DNA of 64,000 bases from DATKUC01 sp964553615. GTDB lineage: Bacteria > Spirochaetota > Spirochaetia > DSM-27196 > DATKUC01. Under the pieces are notes generated by a model, which was not told the DNA's origin, made no database searches, and saw only the letters and a program-made list of their open reading frames with translations. The DNA lies in assembly GCA_964553615.1 (NCBI GenBank), contig CAZKMA010000008.1, positions 1 to 64,000 of the forward strand, given 5' to 3'. A program made the translations under genes and the position numbers. Shown one piece after another: positions 48,635 to 57,260 of the stretch. The stretch's first letter is position 1, and each line of letters starts with the position of its first letter.

Positions 48635-50589
48635 TTGTCCAGCACTGAACGAACCTTCTGCAGGAGCGTTTCGGGAGCAAACGGTTTCTGCAGGAATCCC
48701 CACGGAGAAGACTGTAACTCGGCTTCAACCGAAGGATCTTCCGGGTGGCCCGAAATCAGAAGCACCCGCAATTCGGGTATCAACGAACGGAGGCGCGTGC
48801 CGAGCTTCACACCGGTAATATGCGGCATCACCACGTCTGTAACGAGCAAATCGATCTTCTGGGTCTGCTCTTCCGTGATCAGCAGCGCCTCACCTGCGTT
48901 CTGCGTGGTGATGACCGTGTATCCGTTCATGCGCAGCACCCGCGTCAGCAATGCCTGCACTGACTCCTCGTCTTCCACAATCAAGACAGTCTCGTTGCCC
49001 GACAAACGGGTTTTCTCAACAATATGCACTTCCTCCTCGTCTTCATCACGTACGCTGAGCGGGAGATACACGGAAAACGTGGCGCCGGAGTCCATGTTGT
49101 TGTTGACCTCTATGGCGCCGCCGGACTGGGTCACAATTCCATATACGGTCGACAGTCCAAGTCCGGTTCCCCGACCAACTGCTTTCGTTGTGAAGAATGG
49201 ATCGAATATCCTGTTCACGACTTCGGATGGAATGCCCGTTCCGGAATCTATTACTCGAAGCACCGCATACGAACCGGGTGCAACTATTCCGGTGCGTACC
49301 TTCTTCGGCTCTTTCACCTGCTCCACAAGCGTTCGAATAGTCAGTCGTCCCCCATCGGGCATTGCGTCCTTCGCGTTCACTGCAAGATTTATCAGTACCT
49401 GCTCGATCTGTCCCTGGTCAGCATGGATTCTGCAGGATTCATCGGTCAGCATGATCTGCATGGTAATGTTTTCGCTGAGCAATCGGCGAACCATCTTTTC
49501 TACCTCGGAAACAATACGGTTCAGGCTGATTACTCGCGGCTGCATGACCTGATGACGACTGAACGCCAACAGTTGCCGTGTAAGGTTGGCGGATTTGGTG
49601 GCCGCGTTGAGGATGCCGTCGACGTCTTTTTCGAGTTCCTCCTTGCGACTGTCGTCCAACTTCCCGAGAGCCTCTTTCAGCAACTTGGAGTAGCCCATGA
49701 TTATCGTAAGAAGGTTGTTGAAGTCATGAGCTATCCCTCCGGAAAGACGTCCTACAGCCTCCATTTTCTGTGCGTGCCGAAGTTGCTGTTCGCTTTCCCG
49801 CAGCGCCTTCTCGCTTTCCAGCCTGCTCGTTATGTCGTTCAGAACCCAAACCCATCCGGTATGCCGGCCCTTCCCATCAATGAGTGCACTCTGCCGAACG
49901 TCCACGGGTATGGGTGCGCCCTCCGCCGGCACCAGAACGCACCCCGCGGGGAAATCCATTGGAACGAGGAAATCGGGAGACGGCTCTGCAGTCATATCCG
50001 GAGTGTGGATCAGCACCTGATGATCTTCATCTTCCAGCCTGAGCATTTCCGAAAGCTGCATTCCATAAACCTGGGACAACGACTTTTCGATAAATTGCTC
50101 GGCGACAGGATTCATGAAGTCAATTCTGTAGAAGCTGTCGGTCACGACGACGGCCTCTCCTATGCTCCGGAGTGTTGTAGAGAAGAGCTGTTCACGCTGA
50201 ATGAGTTTCTGCTCCATTTCGTGGCGATACAGCGACAACACGATTGCAGTGCGAAGTTCTCGCTCCTCGAAAGGCTTGATGATGTAGGCGTATGGCTGCG
50301 TAAATTTCGCGCGCTGGATGGTGCTTTCGTCTGCATTTGCCGTCAGCAGGATGACCGGAATGCTATGCTCCTCGGTAATCTGGGAAGCAGCTTCCAGACC
50401 ATCCATCGTTCCCTGGAGCTTGATATCCATGAGTACCAGGTCCGGATTCAGTGCGGGAATTCCGTCGACCGCTTCCTCTCCGGATGCGAATATAGCGGGA
50501 ACTTCATACCCGTACTTCTGGAGATGCATCTTGATATCGAGTGCTACAATTTGTTCGTCTTCGACAATGACAATCTTCGCGCCGGCCAA
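48631..50589 (-). CDS. Hybrid histidine kinase, Rec-PAS-HisKA-HATPase-Rec
   Basis: 652 residues, starting at TTG 50589 with GGGGGG four bases upstream. An N-terminal receiver has phosphoacceptor D55 (LVLMDIKL) and the Lys of YIIKPF. A PAS domain (~140-260) is followed by HisKA with the His of SGGIAHDFNNLL, then HATPase with N box NLAVNAKDAMPDGG, GSGIP, and GTGLGLSTVYG. A second receiver has its Asp in LLVTDVVMP. All catalytic elements are intact. No membrane segments: cytoplasmic. Lies 165 bases after the chemotaxis operon, possibly with its own promoter. Confidence 0.92.
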   Translation of the reverse strand: MAGAKIVIVEDEQIVALDIKMHLQKYGYEVPAIFASGEEAVDGIPALNPDLVLMDIKLQGTMDGLEAASQITEEHSIPVILLTANADESTIQRAKFTQPYAYIIKPFEERELRTAIVLSLYRHEMEQKLIQREQLFSTTLRSIGEAVVVTDSFYRIDFMNPVAEQFIEKSLSQVYGMQLSEMLRLEDEDHQVLIHTPDMTAEPSPDFLVPMDFPAGCVLVPAEGAPIPVDVRQSALIDGKGRHTGWVWVLNDITSRLESEKALRESEQQLRHAQKMEAVGRLSGGIAHDFNNLLTIIMGYSKLLKEALGKLDDSRKEELEKDVDGILNAATKSANLTRQLLAFSRHQVMQPRVISLNRIVSEVEKMVRRLLSENITMQIMLTDESCRIHADQGQIEQVLINLAVNAKDAMPDGGRLTIRTLVEQVKEPKKVRTGIVAPGSYAVLRVIDSGTGIPSEVVNRIFDPFFTTKAVGRGTGLGLSTVYGIVTQSGGAIEVNNNMDSGATFSVYLPLSVRDEDEEEVHIVEKTRLSGNETVLIVEDEESVQALLTRVLRMNGYTVITTQNAGEALLITEEQTQKIDLLVTDVVMPHITGVKLGTRLRSLIPELRVLLISGHPEDPSVEAELQSSPWGFLQKPFAPETLLQKVRSVLDK

Positions 50590-50754
50590 CTTGCCCCCCG
50601 GGGTACGATCCGCTGAAATGCCAGATGACGTTCCAGATGAAGCCTCATCTGCACTTTCTATGCTTTGAGTGGTCGGGGCAATAGAGGATCCCCGGTTCCT
50701 ATGACCATTCTAATGCATTTCCGAATGTACGCAACCACTAATTACCCGGGAATC

Positions 50755-52614
50755 TCAGTATACAATACTAGATAGCAGTCGATGGAGATCCTCCGCCCGA
50801 ACCGGCTCCTGCAATTGGAGATGGGTATCGACATCGGATCCAGTCTGAACCGGTGCAGAACCAGCCCCGGCCACCTGGATGATATGCTCCGAGGCAATTT
50901 CCGTTGAAAGCTCTCCGGCGCGCGACCGAAGGAGACTTGATGAAACAAGGAGTACCATCCTGTCGCGGTCAAGAGTACTGATTGCGGATCTGAATTCCTC
51001 CATATCCCAGTATGCCCGCACGGTTACTCCCCAGGAAACCAGATGCGTGCTGACCGATTCAATGAAGGCACTGGACGGCGAGACGATGCAGACCGAAAGC
51101 GTCTTCAGCTGACCGGGCGGCGGACGCTCGAATCCCATCACAGTGTCGACTGATAGATGGACTCGTACAGCGTTTGCAGGAAGTGCGCTGGACATCGCGG
51201 AGCTTCCGGAGTTTATCAGATCCAACAACCGAGTTCCGACTGCAAATCGGATTTCCGGAACAGAAACAGGCCGGTCGATGGCTGATGAGTTCTCAACAAT
51301 CTCGCGCATCGCATCCGACTCGGAGTTGCTGATCGTAATCTCGTATGTCGATCTCCCGTCCGCGACCGGTCCTCCGGAATTCACCGATATTGCAACCTCA
51401 TCTTCAGCGGTCGTATCGATGGCCCATTCTACCATGCTTTGCATGGCCCGTTGGATAACGCGCTTGTCCGCTCTGACGCCGCGATGCAGGTCCGGAGAAT
51501 GGAGAATCACAAGGTGCCGTCCATTTCGATCCGCTCTCCTCGCACACAAAGCCATGACTTCGTAGAGCGATTCAACAAGGTCGAATCCAATTGGCTCATA
51601 CTTCCTTCTGCCGGCTTCGAAATCCAGGAGATCAACAACCTCTTCGAGTATGGTAAGAGAGGACTCGGCTTCTTCGCGCAACCGACTCGCGAGGTCGTGG
51701 GAAGGCTCACCCTCAGAGGAATGTGCAAGGAGGTTTGAAAGGTCTCTCGTTTCCCGGGTGGAACTGATCATTGAGTGGCTCATCGCGGAGAGCAGGAGAG
51801 TGCGCGAACGGGCGGACTCTTCCGCGGCAACCATTGCGCGTGAAACGTATTCCTGATATCGCTTTTCCAGCGTAATGTCACGAAACGCAATTACGTTCCC
51901 GCCGGCGGATTCCGCACCATCATTGACCGAGGACGCTCGACACTCCACGAATGTCTGTACACCGCTGGCGCTGGTAAGCGTCCCCCATGACTGGTCACTG
52001 CCGGGCCGGGGCAAGAGAGTCGATGTAACGAAGACAGTATCCAGGGCCTTTCCGACGCCCTCTTCACAATTCCACCCGGTAAACCGTTCGGCGGCAGGGT
52101 TCATGTATGTCACGGTACCACTGCTATCGGTCCGAATTACTCCTTCTGAAAGATGGTCGAGGGTTGTCTTTAAAAGATGCTTGCTCTCCTCAAGCTCTCG
52201 TCTCATTTGATATTTTTCGATAGCAAGTTCGAGGGCGACCAGGAGCTCCCGTTCCTGAAATGGCTTCAAAACATAACCATAGAAGTCGGTCCGCTTTACT
52301 CTGTCAATGCTGTCCCGATCGGAGAAGGATGTAAGGTACACTACGGGAACGCCACTCTCCCGCTGCATCCGCGAAGCGGCTTCTATCCCCCCAAACCGAT
52401 TGGAAGGCCCGCCGGATGATCCGGCGGAAAGCTGAATGTCCATGAGCACAATTGAGGGGTGATGCTCACGGAACAATTCGATTGCGTCTTCCTCGTTCGT
52501 TGCATTTCCTACAACTCGATATCCGGCCCGAGACAGATGTTCCTCGATATCAAGAGCAATTATCGATTCGTCTTCGACAATGAGCACCGTGTACGGATTA
52601 TCTTGTTTGTTCAT
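50755..52614 (-). CDS. Receiver-PAS protein with degenerate kinase and receiver
   Basis: 619 residues. The N-terminal receiver is intact: acidic EDE (14-16), D59 (IVLMDIQLS), Lys in YVLKPF, with an unusual Gly/Ser insertion after the Asp. A PAS domain (~145-265) follows. Then a HisKA-like helix (LLSAMSHSMISSTRET) keeps the His but lacks the ExRTP sequence. The ATP lid region has lost its N box (MQSMVEWAIDT) and the GxG motifs (AVGTRLLDLI for GTGLGLAI). A C-terminal receiver-like domain reads MVLLVSSSLL where the Asp should be. So this looks like a pseudo-hybrid-kinase. It is 30 bases after cheB. Confidence 0.8.
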   Translation of the reverse strand: MNKQDNPYTVLIVEDESIIALDIEEHLSRAGYRVVGNATNEEDAIELFREHHPSIVLMDIQLSAGSSGGPSNRFGGIEAASRMQRESGVPVVYLTSFSDRDSIDRVKRTDFYGYVLKPFQERELLVALELAIEKYQMRRELEESKHLLKTTLDHLSEGVIRTDSSGTVTYMNPAAERFTGWNCEEGVGKALDTVFVTSTLLPRPGSDQSWGTLTSASGVQTFVECRASSVNDGAESAGGNVIAFRDITLEKRYQEYVSRAMVAAEESARSRTLLLSAMSHSMISSTRETRDLSNLLAHSSEGEPSHDLASRLREEAESSLTILEEVVDLLDFEAGRRKYEPIGFDLVESLYEVMALCARRADRNGRHLVILHSPDLHRGVRADKRVIQRAMQSMVEWAIDTTAEDEVAISVNSGGPVADGRSTYEITISNSESDAMREIVENSSAIDRPVSVPEIRFAVGTRLLDLINSGSSAMSSALPANAVRVHLSVDTVMGFERPPPGQLKTLSVCIVSPSSAFIESVSTHLVSWGVTVRAYWDMEEFRSAISTLDRDRMVLLVSSSLLRSRAGELSTEIASEHIIQVAGAGSAPVQTGSDVDTHLQLQEPVRAEDLHRLLSSIVY

Positions 52615-52644
52615 GTTTTTCCGTTCACGCTTCAGACCATGCTG

Positions 52645-53748
52645 TCAGGTCCTGTTCTCTGCTGCAACCACCAGAACAGCAGGTGCAATTGCGCCGAGCG
52701 GCAGTATTCTTTCCACTGCGTTCCGCTTCACGGCCTCGTTCGGCATTCCGTAAACAACACAGGTTGCCTCGTCCTGCGCAATTGTGTGGGCACCTGCTTC
52801 TCTCATTTCAGCCATGCCTCGCGCACCGTCGTCGCCCATCCCGGTCATGATTACCCCTATTGCATTTCTTCCCGCATATCGTGCCGCCGACCGAAACAGA
52901 ACGTCCACTGAAGGCCGATGCCGACTGACAAGTGGACCGTCTTTTACTTCCACATAGTACCGTGCCCCGCTCCGCTTCAGAAGGGTGTGTCGATTTCCGG
53001 GTGCAATCAGGACGCGCCCGCGAATGACCGTATCGTTGTTCGCTGCTTCCTTCACCGTCACCTGGCACAGCGTGTCCAGTCGCTTTGCGAATGCAGCGGT
53101 GAAGTGTTCCGGCATATGCTGAACAATCACAATACCCGGGCTGTCTATCGGAAGAACCTCCAGGAACTCGCGCAGGGCCTCGGTTCCCCCCGTCGAAGCC
53201 CCCACAAGGACTACCCGTTCGGTTGTCTCGATTACGTGCTGACCGCTGGTAGCGCGTGCAAGAATAACGTCCGCAGTCAGCTTTGGCTCCACTCCGGGAA
53301 GCCGCATCGAGCGGATGGTGCCGCGCTTTCGCATTCCGGAAAAATGAGCGGCTTTGACGGCGTCGCAGATTGTGACCTTTGACTCCTCGAGAAACTGTTT
53401 GGTACCCATCTTCGGCTTCTCGATGATATCTACCGCACCATATTCAAGCGCCTTCAGAGCATTCCCCGAACCCGCTCCCGCCTGGCTTGAACAAATCAAC
53501 ACCGGAATTGGATGCTGCGACATCAGTTTCCGAAGAAATGTCAGGCCATCCATTCGCGGCATTTCAATATCCAGCGTAATGACGTCGGGAACTTCATTTT
53601 CGATTTTCTTCGCCGCGATTACCGGATCGGAGGCAACTGCAATTACTTCAATTGCCGGATCGCTGTTCAGGATGGTTCGCATGGTTTCCCGGACAACCGC
53701 AGAGTCGTCGACAATCAGGACGCGAATAGCTTGTGACATAACTTTCAT
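52645..53748 (-). CDS. cheB: Chemotaxis methylesterase/deamidase CheB
   Basis: 367 residues from ATG 53748, one base after the cheR stop, with GGAG upstream. A receiver with D60 (VITLDIEMPRMDG) and a methylesterase domain with S185 (VGASTGGTEAL), H211 (VQHMPEHFT) and D307 (MTGMGDDGAR). It demethylates chemoreceptors when phosphorylated by CheA. No C-terminal CheR-docking pentapeptide is needed here. Third gene of the cheA-cheR-cheB set. Confidence 0.95.
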   Translation of the reverse strand: MKVMSQAIRVLIVDDSAVVRETMRTILNSDPAIEVIAVASDPVIAAKKIENEVPDVITLDIEMPRMDGLTFLRKLMSQHPIPVLICSSQAGAGSGNALKALEYGAVDIIEKPKMGTKQFLEESKVTICDAVKAAHFSGMRKRGTIRSMRLPGVEPKLTADVILARATSGQHVIETTERVVLVGASTGGTEALREFLEVLPIDSPGIVIVQHMPEHFTAAFAKRLDTLCQVTVKEAANNDTVIRGRVLIAPGNRHTLLKRSGARYYVEVKDGPLVSRHRPSVDVLFRSAARYAGRNAIGVIMTGMGDDGARGMAEMREAGAHTIAQDEATCVVYGMPNEAVKRNAVERILPLGAIAPAVLVVAAENRT

Positions 53749-53749
53749 C

Positions 53750-54664
53750 CTACTCCGGCTTTCGGTAAATTGTCGGAGCAACCGAAGTAAGCGGCAGCCC
53801 CATCCCGGCAAGGGTTTCAGAATGGCCGAGAAACAGATACCCGCCGGGTACGAGATGTTGAAACAACTTCCGCAACAGTCGTGTCTGATTCTGACGATCA
53901 AAATATATGATTACATTTCGACAGAATATCACCTCGAAACGTTTATGCAATCCAAAATCATCCGACATCAAATTCAATCGCTGAAAGGTTACCCGTGCGC
54001 GGAGTTCCGGCTTTATGCGAAAAAGTCTGTCCTCCGGGTTCTTGCTCCGGAGAAGGTATTTGCTCCGGTATTCGAGTGGGATAGGTGCGATCCGATCCTC
54101 AGTGTACATGGCGTCGCGACCGCGCTCGAGAACACGGGTGGATATGTCGGTACCGAGAATGCGATACGAGAACGCGGGATTCTTTTCGCGAAACTGCTCC
54201 AGAGTCATGGCAATCGTGTACGGCTCTTCGCCCGTTGAGCTCGCGGTGGACCAGACCCGGACCGGCTCACGGATTTCAAGCGTGCGCTCGGCTGCAAGTC
54301 GTGGCAGCACCCTGTTCAGCAGGTTCTCGAAGTGGTCGGGTTCACGGAAGAAGTCGGTCTTGTTCGTGGTCACCGCGTCAATCATATGCAACAGCTCACC
54401 TTTCTTCCCTTCGTCACTGAATACAATTGCAAGGTACTCTTCGAACGAGGACACTCGAAGTACGCGTAACCTCTTCTGCAACCGGGATTCGAGCATGATC
54501 CTTTTTGCGGCCGGCATCTTGATCCCGAGTTCGCTCTCTATGTACTGACTCAACCTGGCAAATTGTCTATTGTTCAGGCCGACCCCACCAATTCTCGCAG
54601 GTGGTCTGGTTGCCGTTTCGGACCCGCCGGAATACTGATTCTTCTGTTCCATTGCCGTGGACAT
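53750..54664 (-). CDS. cheR: Chemotaxis methyltransferase CheR
   Basis: 304 residues. An N-terminal helical domain (FARLSQYIESELGIKM) and a Rossmann domain with SAM motif WSTASSTGEEPYTIAM, DISTRVLERGR and CRNVIIYFD. Ends GGYLFLGHSETL. Methylates MCP glutamates. Two bases separate it from the cheA stop. Confidence 0.96.
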   Translation of the reverse strand: MSTAMEQKNQYSGGSETATRPPARIGGVGLNNRQFARLSQYIESELGIKMPAAKRIMLESRLQKRLRVLRVSSFEEYLAIVFSDEGKKGELLHMIDAVTTNKTDFFREPDHFENLLNRVLPRLAAERTLEIREPVRVWSTASSTGEEPYTIAMTLEQFREKNPAFSYRILGTDISTRVLERGRDAMYTEDRIAPIPLEYRSKYLLRSKNPEDRLFRIKPELRARVTFQRLNLMSDDFGLHKRFEVIFCRNVIIYFDRQNQTRLLRKLFQHLVPGGYLFLGHSETLAGMGLPLTSVAPTIYRKPE

Positions 54665-54666
54665 CC

Positions 54667-56850
54667 TTACTCGACCCTGGCCTCGGACTCCCGGGCAATA
54701 GCAATGTGCGAGAGTCTCGGCACGTCAAGGATCAGGGCCACGGTCCCATCCCCGAGGATCGTTGCGCCGGAGATTCCATCGACATCGCGATAGATTTTCC
54801 CGAGATTCTTTATCACCGTCTGGTTGTCACCGATGACCGAATCTACCAAAAACCCGATCTTTCGACCTTCAACGCTCGTAACGACGATCTGTTCATTTGC
54901 GGGATATTCGTCGGAAAACCGAAACATCTCACGCATGCTCATGTAGGGAAGGATCTCGCCCCGGTTTTCTATCATGCGCCGATTCTTATGGTTCCGGCGT
55001 ATCTCATCGGTCACTGCAATACATTCAGTGACGGCAGACAACGGGAACACATACTTCTCTCCGCCAATATCCACCAGAAGTCCTTCTATTATGGCGAGCG
55101 TAAGAGGTATACCCAGTGTCGTCGTCATGCCCACGCCCGAAATGGACTCTATCTGCACGGTTCCGCCAAGGCTCTCAATCTCCTTCCGCACCACATCCAT
55201 CCCGACACCGCGACCGGACACCGTGGTTACTTCGGTTGCGGTCGAAAAGCCAGGAGCAAATATGAGGTTCTTGCATTCGTCGTCGGAAAGTTGAACGTCC
55301 TTCGCCACAATGCCGCGGTCAATTGCCTTCGCGCGTACCCGGTCCAGATTCAGCCCGGCACCGTCGTCGGAGATCTTTATCAGCACGGATGCACCGGAAT
55401 GGCTTGCCGCGAGCCGAACCACACCCTTCTGAGGTTTTCCATGCGCAACACGGTCTTCCGGACTCTCAATTCCGTGGTCGATACTATTGCGAATGATGTG
55501 GATTAATGGATCACTCAATCGATCGATTACCGTCTTGTCCAACTCTGTTTCGCCACCTTCGGTTAGCAGCTCAATTTGCTTTCCAAGCTCGCCTGAAAGA
55601 TCACGAACGAGCCGTTTGAACTTGCTGAAGGTGGTGCCGATGGGGATCATGCGGATGCTCATGGTGCTATCTCTGAGCTCCGATGTGAGACGCTCGAGGC
55701 TCTCCGAAATCACCGTCAGGTGCGGATCGCTTCCACTCGAGCTCACCGTCTGGGAGAGTCGTGCCTGAAGCGTCACGAGTTCGCCCACCAGATCCACGAG
55801 CTGGTCGAGTTTGTCGGAGCCTACACGGATACTCGATGCGGCGAGTTCCGTCTGTGCACGAGTGCGCACGCGGTCGAGATGATTCTGCTCTTCGAGTGCC
55901 GCGTGAACGGCCGACGGGTCGACACCCGCATCTTCAACCAGTAACTGACCGAGTCGCTTTTGTCCGCTGGCAATGCTTTCCAGCCGTTCCCGGTCAATGA
56001 CTCCCCGGTCAACCAGTATTTCACCCAGCTTCCTGTGCGGACCGTCGTTCAGAAGATCAACCTCGTCAATCGCCTGAACATCCAGAACAACGTTGTCCTC
56101 CACAAAGATGAAGACGTCCCGGACTGCGTTCAGACCCTTCCGGGAAGTCAATACAATGTCCCACGATACATAGCATTTTTCGGGGTCCATGTCCGAGAGC
56201 GAGGGAACCCTGTCTACATAGGAAACGCACGAATACTCCCCAAGCGCGGAGACCTCGCGAAGCAGCAACAACGGGTTCGTCCCATCCTCGAAAATTCCGG
56301 GCTTTGGCTGGAACCTGATTCGGTAGGTCCGTTCCGGCTCGCTGGAAAGTGCTGGTCCCCGATCTGGTATCGATTCCGTCTGGTCGCCTCTCTTCTCCCT
56401 GCTACGGGTTGCGGAAGATGACTCGGCGGCCGTGCCACGGTGCGGAACATCGTCGGCATGTGCAGAGATTCTGCGGTACTCTTCCATCAATGTTTCCGAT
56501 ACCTCCAGGGCGTCTGCGGGCACCGGATCGCCGACATCCAGAAGATCACGGATGTGATCCCGGGTTCGCAGCGTAAGGCCGGTCAGAACTCCGGAAAAGG
56601 TCAGGCGTCCGTTCCGTACCAGATCCAGAACCGTCTCTACCTCATGAGTGAAAGTGGAGATGTGCTCGTACCCGAACATTGCAGCTGAGCCTTTGATAGT
56701 ATGCATGGTTCGAAACACCCCGCCTATGAGGTCCTCATCCGACGGATTCTGCTCAAGACGCATCAGAGTCTCTTCAAGGGCGTTGAGCAGATCGTATGCT
56801 TCTTCCCGGAAATTTTCACGAAACTGGTCCATGGTGTCTTCTGATTTCAC
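54667..56850 (-). CDS. cheA: Chemotaxis histidine kinase CheA with MshEN-like insert
   Basis: 727 residues from GTG 56850, which overlaps the STAS gene stop as GTGA and has GGAG six bases upstream; ATG 56832 is less likely. P1/HPt with phosphorylated H50 (MHTIKGSAAMFG); a P2-like domain (~174-262); then a tandem motif KLGEILVDRGVIDRERL...Q and RLGQLLVEDAGVDPSAV...Q (272-322) like the c-di-GMP-binding MshEN module; P3 dimerisation; P4 kinase (NSIDHGIE, DDGAGLN, GRGVGMD); P5 CheW-like. Transmits receptor signals to CheB and a CheY encoded elsewhere. Confidence 0.93.
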   Translation of the reverse strand: MKSEDTMDQFRENFREEAYDLLNALEETLMRLEQNPSDEDLIGGVFRTMHTIKGSAAMFGYEHISTFTHEVETVLDLVRNGRLTFSGVLTGLTLRTRDHIRDLLDVGDPVPADALEVSETLMEEYRRISAHADDVPHRGTAAESSSATRSREKRGDQTESIPDRGPALSSEPERTYRIRFQPKPGIFEDGTNPLLLLREVSALGEYSCVSYVDRVPSLSDMDPEKCYVSWDIVLTSRKGLNAVRDVFIFVEDNVVLDVQAIDEVDLLNDGPHRKLGEILVDRGVIDRERLESIASGQKRLGQLLVEDAGVDPSAVHAALEEQNHLDRVRTRAQTELAASSIRVGSDKLDQLVDLVGELVTLQARLSQTVSSSGSDPHLTVISESLERLTSELRDSTMSIRMIPIGTTFSKFKRLVRDLSGELGKQIELLTEGGETELDKTVIDRLSDPLIHIIRNSIDHGIESPEDRVAHGKPQKGVVRLAASHSGASVLIKISDDGAGLNLDRVRAKAIDRGIVAKDVQLSDDECKNLIFAPGFSTATEVTTVSGRGVGMDVVRKEIESLGGTVQIESISGVGMTTTLGIPLTLAIIEGLLVDIGGEKYVFPLSAVTECIAVTDEIRRNHKNRRMIENRGEILPYMSMREMFRFSDEYPANEQIVVTSVEGRKIGFLVDSVIGDNQTVIKNLGKIYRDVDGISGATILGDGTVALILDVPRLSHIAIARESEARVE

Positions 56851-57191
56851 ACGGGACTCCTTGGAGAGAGCTCCTCGTAATCAAAGAGCGCTGAAATGAG
56901 CTCCCCGGCATCTTCGGGCGCCTCGCTGCAGAATCCACCAACCTGCAGGGCAGCGCGGACTTCTTTAGAGAGTTTTCCGGAAAAACTTAATTCCTTGCCG
57001 AGTCGTACGGCTTCGCTCGCGGCGGCGTACAAAAGCTGTACAAACGAAAGATCGACGTCGGTGACCTTGGACAGATCAAGGGTTATGACATCGTATTCCG
57101 AAAGCAACGAGAGGAGATCAGCTCTGATCGATGCGGCCCGTTCAACGGTCAGGCTGCCGGCAAGTTTCAGTAGTTTGAGAGATTGAGACAT
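56847..57191 (-). CDS. STAS-domain protein
   Basis: 114 residues, STAS fold (anti-sigma-antagonist type): LKLAGSLTVERAASIRADLL, then VITLDLSKVTDVDLSFVQLL. The usual phosphorylated Ser/Thr of SpoIIAA (DSS) is replaced by DLS, so it could be phosphorylated on Ser. GGAGG before ATG 57191. First gene of the operon with cheA (GTGA overlap). In delta-proteobacterial and spirochaete chemotaxis clusters small STAS proteins occur, but their role is unclear. Confidence 0.85.
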   Translation of the reverse strand: MSQSLKLLKLAGSLTVERAASIRADLLSLLSEYDVITLDLSKVTDVDLSFVQLLYAAASEAVRLGKELSFSGKLSKEVRAALQVGGFCSEAPEDAGELISALFDYEELSPRSPV

Positions 57192-57260
57192 ATTGAGCCT
57201 CCACAGTTCTGCGCAATTCTACCGCATATTGCGAGAGGACACAATAGAGTATTCGAGTTT

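Noticed and set aside
49024..50616. 530-codon plus-strand frame opposite the hybrid kinase
   Set aside because: No family resemblance, while the minus strand has intact HisKA, HATPase and receiver motifs.
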